Shown here piece after piece: positions 32,519 to 37,019 of a DNA stretch of 37,019 nucleotides (within the stretch, counting starts at the first letter, position 1; each line of letters opens with the position of its first letter). The position numbers and the translations under genes are program-made. The notes under the pieces are model-generated. The model was not told where the DNA came from. It was given only the letters and a program-made list of their open reading frames with translations, and ran no database searches. The stretch comes from Verrucomicrobiota bacterium (GTDB lineage: Bacteria; Verrucomicrobiota; Verrucomicrobiia; Verrucomicrobiales; V1-33): NCBI GenBank assembly GCA_003402705.1, contig QQNF01000042.1, positions 1 through 37,019 on the forward strand, read 5' to 3'.

Positions 32519-33616
32519 ATGTCCCCCGCCTCCCCGCGCCGCCCCCACTCTCTCCTCCTCGCCCTCCCAGCGCTGCTCTTCTCCTCCCTCCGCTCCGCCG
32601 CAGCCGACCCGCTCCTCAAAAAGGAATTCCTCTACGAATCCGCCCCCTTCCCCTCCTGCCACGCCTCCACCCTCGCCGAAACCCCCACAGGCCTCGTCGC
32701 CGCATGGTTCGGCGGCACCGCGGAAAAAAACCCCGACGTCGCCATCTGGCTCTCCCGTCTCGAAAACGGCCGCTGGTCCGCCCCCATCGAAGTCGCCAAC
32801 GGCATCCTACCCGACAAATCCCGCTACCCCACATGGAACCCGGTCCTCTTCCAACCCAAAGACGGCCCGCTCCTCCTCTTCTACAAATGCGGCCCCTCCC
32901 CAGACTCATGGTGGGGCATGCGCACCTCCTCCACCGACCACGGCCGCTCATGGTCCACCCCCACCCGCCTCCCCGATAACATCATCGGCCCAGTCAAAAA
33001 CAAACCCTTCGCCCTCCCCGACGGCTCGCTCCTCTGCCCCTCCAGCTCCGAAAACCAAGGCTGGCGCGTCCACTTCGAACGCTCCCCAGACCTCGGCCTC
33101 AGCTGGTCCCGCACCGACCCCATCAACGACGGCAAATCCATCGCCGCCATCCAACCCTCCATCCTCTCCGCCGGCGGCACCCACCTCCTCGCCGTCGGCC
33201 GCACCCGCAACGGCCGCATCTTCCGCTCCTCCTCCCCGGACCTCGGGCTCTCATGGTCCCCCATCTCCCTCACCAATCTCCCTAACCCCAACAGCGGCAC
33301 CGACGCCCTCACCCTCAAAGACGGCCGCCACCTCCTCGTCTACAACCACACCACACCCACTCCCCCTCGCTGGGGCGGCCCCCGCTCCCCCCTCAACATC
33401 GCCATCTCCAACGACGCCGCCTCATGGCAGGCCGCCCTCGTCCTCGAAGACGAAAAAGGCGCCGAATTCAGCTACCCAGCCGTCATCCAGTCCGCCGACG
33501 GCATGGTCCACATCACATGGACATGGAAACGCCAGCGCATCCGCCACGCCGTCATCAACCCCGACCTCCTCACCCTAACCCCCATGCCCGACGGCAACTG
33601 GCCCGCCTCACCCTGA
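32519..33616 (+). CDS. Secreted Asp-box (sialidase/BNR-like) glycoside hydrolase family protein
   Basis: The 365-residue protein begins at the ATG at 32519, which gives a signal peptide (RPHSLLLALPALLFSSLRSAAA). The frame stays open upstream into the divergent promoter region and the antisense of the regulator, which is not coding. It has the six-bladed beta-propeller character of exo-alpha-sialidase-like (BNR_2) proteins, with Asp-boxes S-x-D-x-G-x-x-W at STDHGRSW, SPDLGLSW (twice) and a degenerate SNDAASW. Motifs ASTLAETPTGLVAAWFGGT, YPTWNPVLF and FALPDGSLLC are typical of bacterial proteins annotated as exo-alpha-sialidase. Substrate is uncertain; many relatives are not true sialidases. 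The product is exported, so it acts outside the cytosol. Divergent from the AraC gene. Confidence 0.85.
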   Translation: MSPASPRRPHSLLLALPALLFSSLRSAAADPLLKKEFLYESAPFPSCHASTLAETPTGLVAAWFGGTAEKNPDVAIWLSRLENGRWSAPIEVANGILPDKSRYPTWNPVLFQPKDGPLLLFYKCGPSPDSWWGMRTSSTDHGRSWSTPTRLPDNIIGPVKNKPFALPDGSLLCPSSSENQGWRVHFERSPDLGLSWSRTDPINDGKSIAAIQPSILSAGGTHLLAVGRTRNGRIFRSSSPDLGLSWSPISLTNLPNPNSGTDALTLKDGRHLLVYNHTTPTPPRWGGPRSPLNIAISNDAASWQAALVLEDEKGAEFSYPAVIQSADGMVHITWTWKRQRIRHAVINPDLLTLTPMPDGNWPASP

Positions 33617-33636
33617 CCCAAATCCTTCACCACCCC

Positions 33637-35406
33637 TCACCCCGCCACCAGCTCCGGATAATACTGCACCGCCATGTCCCGGCACAACGCCTTCACATGC
33701 GCCGCATCACGGCTCCGCAGCGCCTGCTCCACCAGCTCCCGGCACCGATCAGCCGGCAGCCTTCTCACCGCGAACTTCACCTGCGGCAACTGCACCGCAG
33801 ACATGCTCAGCTCCCGGAATCCCAGCCCCACCATCAGCGGCGTCGTCAGCACCTCCCCAGCCATCTCCCCACACACCCCCGTCCAGATCCCCGCTCGCTC
33901 CGACGCATCCGCCACCATCCGCATCAGCCGGATGATCCCCGGATGAAACGGCTGATACAGGCTCGCCACCAGCTCATTCCCTCGATCCACCGCGATCGTG
34001 TACTGAATCAGATCGTTCGTCCCGATACTGAAAAAATCCACCTCCGGCGCTAGCACGTCCGCAATCAGCGCCGCACTCGGAATCTCGATCATCGCCCCGA
34101 TCTCAATCCCCTCGTCAAACGCCCGACCCTCGCTCCGCAACTCATCCTTGCACTCCGCCACCAGCGCACGCGCCGCCGTGATTTCCTCCAGACACGAAAT
34201 CATCGGAAACAGCAGCCGCACCTTCCCAGTCGCCCCAGCCCGCAGAATCGCCCGCAGCTGGGTCTTGAATAACTCATGCCGCGACAGCGACACCCGAATC
34301 CCACGCCACCCCAGAAACGGATTCGATTCCTCCAGCCCGTGATGCAGATGATGCAGTTTGTCCCCGCCAATATCCAGCGTCCGGATAATCACCCCCTCCG
34401 GCCCGCACCCAGCCGCCACCCGCGCATAATTCGCCGCCTGCTCGTCCTCCATCGGCAGATCATGCCGCCCAATATAGAAAAACTCCGTCCGGTACAACCC
34501 CACCCCAGCCGCCCCATGCGCACAAATCCCCTCCACCTCATTCGCAAACTCAATGTTCGCTGACAAAACCAGACTCTGCCCGTCCGGCGTCACCGCCGGC
34601 AGATCAATCATCTCATGCAGATGCCGGTCCAAGGCCGCCTTCCGCCGCCTCACCACACGGTAATTCTCCAGCGTCTCCTCCGTCGGATTCACAATCAGCA
34701 ATCCCCGGTACCCATCCAGCAGCGCCGGCTGCCCCTGATGAAACCGCGCCGTGATGTCAGGCAACCCCACCACCGCAGGAATCGCCATCGACCTCGCCAT
34801 GATCGTGCTATGACTCGTATGACTCCCCGACTCCGACGCAAACCCCAGCACCCGCGTCCGGTCCATCACCGCCGTGTCACTCGGCGAAATGTCCAGCGCC
34901 AGCAGAATGTGAGGCTGATCGTGCGCCGCCGCATCCGCATGCCCCCGCAACACCCTCACCACCCGCCGCGCCACATCGTCAATGTCCGCCACCCGCTCCC
35001 GCAGGTACTCGTCATCCATCCGCCGCATCCCCTCCATGTACCGCGACATCACCTTGTAAAACGCCCCCTCCGCCTTCTGCGGCACTTTCCTCATCAATCG
35101 CTCCACTTCCTCAATCAACGACCGGTCCTCCAGCATCAGCTGGTGCGCATCAAAAATAAACGCGTCATCCGTCCCCGCCTCCTGCGCCACCCGGTCCCGC
35201 AACGCCCCCAGCTGCCGCTTCGTCTCCCCAAGCGCCGCATGAAACCGCTCCAGCTGCCCAGCCAGTTCCTCCTCCTCCACTCGCTCCTCCCCTGGCACAT
35301 CAAACACGTTCGTCGACAGACACACCGGCCCTTCGGCAATCCCAGGGGAAACCCCGATGCCAACCAGCACCACTTCATGAGTCATGTCATCATGCAGCAC
35401 AGTCAT
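33637..35406 (-). CDS. ptsI: PTS enzyme I, phosphoenolpyruvate-protein phosphotransferase
   Basis: The 589-residue enzyme transfers phosphate from PEP to HPr at the head of the sugar phosphotransferase relay in the cytosol. Domains in order are an N-terminal HPr-binding helix bundle (residues about 10-150), the mobile phosphohistidine domain with H199 in SHTSHSTIMARSMAIP, and the C-terminal PEP-binding barrel. The barrel shows RTEFFYIGRHDLP, RTLDIGGDKLHHL, NPFLGWRGIRVSL, IEIPSAALIADV, DFFSIGTNDLIQYT and the catalytic Cys in GVCGEMAGE. The start at 35406 adds seven residues over the ATG at 35385 (MTHEVVLVGIGVSPG), which would also fit the family. HPr and EII genes are not adjacent, so whether it imports sugars or only regulates cannot be said. 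Divergent from the porin gene. Confidence 0.95.
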   Translation of the reverse strand: MTVLHDDMTHEVVLVGIGVSPGIAEGPVCLSTNVFDVPGEERVEEEELAGQLERFHAALGETKRQLGALRDRVAQEAGTDDAFIFDAHQLMLEDRSLIEEVERLMRKVPQKAEGAFYKVMSRYMEGMRRMDDEYLRERVADIDDVARRVVRVLRGHADAAAHDQPHILLALDISPSDTAVMDRTRVLGFASESGSHTSHSTIMARSMAIPAVVGLPDITARFHQGQPALLDGYRGLLIVNPTEETLENYRVVRRRKAALDRHLHEMIDLPAVTPDGQSLVLSANIEFANEVEGICAHGAAGVGLYRTEFFYIGRHDLPMEDEQAANYARVAAGCGPEGVIIRTLDIGGDKLHHLHHGLEESNPFLGWRGIRVSLSRHELFKTQLRAILRAGATGKVRLLFPMISCLEEITAARALVAECKDELRSEGRAFDEGIEIGAMIEIPSAALIADVLAPEVDFFSIGTNDLIQYTIAVDRGNELVASLYQPFHPGIIRLMRMVADASERAGIWTGVCGEMAGEVLTTPLMVGLGFRELSMSAVQLPQVKFAVRRLPADRCRELVEQALRSRDAAHVKALCRDMAVQYYPELVAG

Positions 35407-35565
35407 CGAAAAACAGTAGAAGAAGCACGAAAACGCCAGCTAAACGCACTCCCAGCCCCCTCCGCAACCGTTGTCCCCACCAATTCCCCGGATTCCCCAC
35501 CACCCCCAGATTCGCGATTGCCGAACCCGCCTCCACACCGCTCTTCCTCCCAAACCGTGGCACTC

Positions 35566-36771
35566 ATGAATCGCTCCCACGCCCTCCCGCGCTCGGCCGC
35601 CTCTCTCCTCGCACTCGCCTTCCCCATCCACGCTCAGGATCCCCCAGCTCACCGCGGCTCACTCGACGGCATCGCCGGCGAAATCTCCCAGGGCGACGCC
35701 ATCTCCTCCTCCCAGGGCCCTCGCATCCTCCCCGACGCATGGCGCAACGCCGCCCGCCATTCCCTCACCGAACGCCTCCACCTCAAATTCGCCCTCTCCT
35801 GCGACGCCCTCGCCATCGGCACGCTCACCAATGGCACCCGCAGCGCCGCCTCCAGCGACACCGCCCTCTCCGTCCGCTGGCAGGCCCTCCCGGAATCCTC
35901 ACGCTGGCCCCTCGCCCTAGCCATCCGCATCCGCAACCGCCACGCCTTCACCGATCGCCCTCCCTCCGCCATCGCCTCAGGCCAGAACCTCCTCTGGCGT
36001 CCCGTCGACGGCTTCAACGACAACGGCTTCGAAATCCCCGAACTCTTCCTCGAACAACACCTCCTCCAGAAACGTCTCCTCATCCGCTGGGGCCAGATGG
36101 CAGCCGACGAACTCCTCGACGACCACCCGCTCCGCAGCGCCAAACAATCCTTCCTCAACCAGGCCTTCTCCTCCAGCCCAGCCACTGGCTTCCCTGGCAC
36201 CGGCCTCGGCCTCGCCGCACGCTGGCTCTTCCAACAGTCCGCCGACCTTACCATCACCGCCTCCAACGTCCAGTCCAGCAACGTCTCCGACGACGGCCGC
36301 TGGCTCCTCCGCTCCGAAGCCCTCTTCCAGGGCCTCCAGGCTGGCTGGAACTTCCACCACGGTCAGCGCCTCCAGGCACTCGCATGGCGCTCCGACGGGC
36401 TCCCCGGCGAATCCTCCGCCGCAGACCGCGGCCTCAGCCTCACATGGTCCCTCACTAACCCAACCTCCGACACCCGCTGGTTCGCCCGCGCCGCTTTCGC
36501 CGAGGGCGGCACCGCCGCCGCAACACACTTCGCCGCTCTCGGCACCAGCTTCACCATCCGCTCCCGCGACCGCCTCGGCTTCGCCATCTCCCTCGGCCGC
36601 AACAACCTCTCCGACACCAGCTGGCAATCCGCCGCAGAATCCTTCTACCGCTGGCAACTCACCAAAGACGTCCAGATCACCGCCTTCTCACAACTCATCA
36701 CCGGCCACCACGTCGCCCGGAATAACGGCTGGCTCGCCACCGCAGGCCTCCGCCTCGGCTGCCGCTTCTAA
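35566..36771 (+). CDS. OprB-family carbohydrate-selective porin
   Basis: The 401-residue outer-membrane protein begins at the ATG at 35566; the signal peptide is ALPRSAASLLALAFPIHAQD. The frame is open for 950 bases upstream, but that part is antisense to ptsI. The mature part shows the OprB pattern: LIRWGQMAADELLDDHPLRS, SFLNQAFSSSPATGFP, GTGLGLAARWLFQ, alternating beta-strands with many Trp/Phe/Tyr, NPTSDTRWFARAAFAEGG, and a last strand AGLRLGCRF ending in Phe, as required for outer-membrane insertion. Such porins form channels for sugars or other small solutes. Divergent from ptsI by 159 bases and close to the sialidase-like gene, which suggests carbohydrate uptake. Confidence 0.85.
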   Translation: MNRSHALPRSAASLLALAFPIHAQDPPAHRGSLDGIAGEISQGDAISSSQGPRILPDAWRNAARHSLTERLHLKFALSCDALAIGTLTNGTRSAASSDTALSVRWQALPESSRWPLALAIRIRNRHAFTDRPPSAIASGQNLLWRPVDGFNDNGFEIPELFLEQHLLQKRLLIRWGQMAADELLDDHPLRSAKQSFLNQAFSSSPATGFPGTGLGLAARWLFQQSADLTITASNVQSSNVSDDGRWLLRSEALFQGLQAGWNFHHGQRLQALAWRSDGLPGESSAADRGLSLTWSLTNPTSDTRWFARAAFAEGGTAAATHFAALGTSFTIRSRDRLGFAISLGRNNLSDTSWQSAAESFYRWQLTKDVQITAFSQLITGHHVARNNGWLATAGLRLGCRF

Positions 36772-36788
36772 CACCCCAACAGGCACAC

Positions 36789-36829
36789 TGGCACAGGCAT
36801 CTTACCTGTGACCTCAACGCCCAAGGTCA
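36789..36829. repeat. Hairpin repeat TGGCAC...CCTGTGACC, copy 3
   Basis: It begins 18 bases after the porin stop. CACAGG pairs with CCTGTG around CATCTTA. The 41-base match to 24005-24045 (TGGCAC, GGC, TC, CCTGTGACC, TCAA, GCCCAAG) is clear. It may serve as the porin terminator. Confidence 0.6.
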
Positions 36830-36874
36830 TAATAGCGCTCGCAGCCGTCGGGATGCCAACCGTTCCCTCTGCAT

Positions 36875-36898
36875 GACTTGCGGAAGATGCGGCAAGTC
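36875..36898. other. Isolated inverted repeat
   Basis: GACTTGC pairs with GCAAGTC around a 10-base loop in the otherwise gene-free end of the window. No T-run follows, and it could be part of a larger repeat. Confidence 0.4.
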
Positions 36899-36923
36899 CT
36901 CGTAGGCACGCCCCCTAGGCCGT

Positions 36924-36980
36924 GTTTGAGAAATCCCTGACATCACCGCCCCCCCCCGAAGCAAAGCCGTCCCGGCCTTG
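36924..36980. repeat. Composite intergenic repeat, copy at the right end
   Basis: GTTTGAGAAATCCCTG (36924-36939), a 21-base spacer and GCAAAGCCGTCCCGGCCTTG (36961-36980) repeat the arrangement at 285-343. The rest of this 248-base end (36772-37019) holds only repeats and no gene. Confidence 0.6.
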
Positions 36981-37019
36981 CCCCCCGTACCAGCATCCCC
37001 CCAATCCCAAAGGGATTGC

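Noticed and set aside
34615..35565. Open frame of about 317 residues in front of the porin
   Set aside because: It is antisense to ptsI and very rich in Arg, His and Pro; the porin signal peptide starts at 35566.

Overview
The window is high-GC DNA from a bacterium that looks like a member of the Verrucomicrobiota, or a close relative in the Planctomycetota-Verrucomicrobiota-Chlamydiota group. This is an inference. It rests on a PEP-CTERM sorting tail at the left edge, planctomycete-type DUF1501, DUF1552 and DUF1592 (cytochrome c-like) secreted proteins, near absence of Shine-Dalgarno sequences, and recurrent intergenic hairpin repeats. The + strand is strongly C-rich. Genes on + use C-ending codons and genes on - use G-ending codons, as expected if one whole replichore strand is being read. 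If leading strands are G-rich, as is usual, + is the lagging strand here.

Layout. 1-3.8 kb: the end of a PEP-CTERM protein, a solitary iron-type solute-binding protein, an agmatine deiminase and a conserved hypothetical. 3.8-6.3 kb (minus): a PqiA-like membrane protein, an FKBP-type peptidyl-prolyl isomerase with its own terminator, and a small membrane-anchored protein. 6.4-8.3 kb: threonyl-tRNA synthetase without a TGS domain and with an unusual Cys-containing insertion. 8.5-10.4 kb: a foreign-looking island with an AAA/DUF4143 ATPase of opposite codon bias and a decayed second copy. 10.5-13.7 kb: a hybrid histidine kinase, a cupin and a PEP-hydrolase-like TIM barrel, closed by a strong terminator. 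13.7-14.8 kb: a macro-domain gene cut off by an IS4-type remnant. 14.8-17.2 kb: DUF1501 and ThuA proteins. 17.2-19.4 kb: a minus-strand pyrimidine pair, pyrF and a dihydroorotase-like gene that has lost most metal ligands, divergent from tRNA-Thr(CGT). 19.7-23.8 kb (minus): a translationally coupled DUF1592/DUF1552 pair.

24.2-31.3 kb is a complete Wadjet (JetABCD, MksBEFG/EptABCD-type) plasmid-defence operon. JetC is an SMC-like ATPase and JetD a TOPRIM nuclease subunit, both with intact motifs. The jetB/jetC and jetC/jetD junctions are four-base GTGA overlaps. A small Gdx-type SMR exporter follows after 12 bases, probably in the same transcript. The Wadjet codon usage matches its neighbours, so it does not look newly acquired.

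31.3-36.8 kb looks like carbohydrate handling: an AraC regulator divergent from a secreted Asp-box (sialidase-like) hydrolase, PTS enzyme I, and a divergent OprB-type porin. The last 250 bases are repeat-rich and share two repeat types with positions 280-345 and 23.86-24.05 kb.

No entirely undescribed multi-gene system can be proved from sequence alone. The best candidates for a second look are the pseudo-dihydroorotase, the ThrRS insertion, the kinase-cupin-TIM barrel cluster, and the exporter attached to Wadjet.
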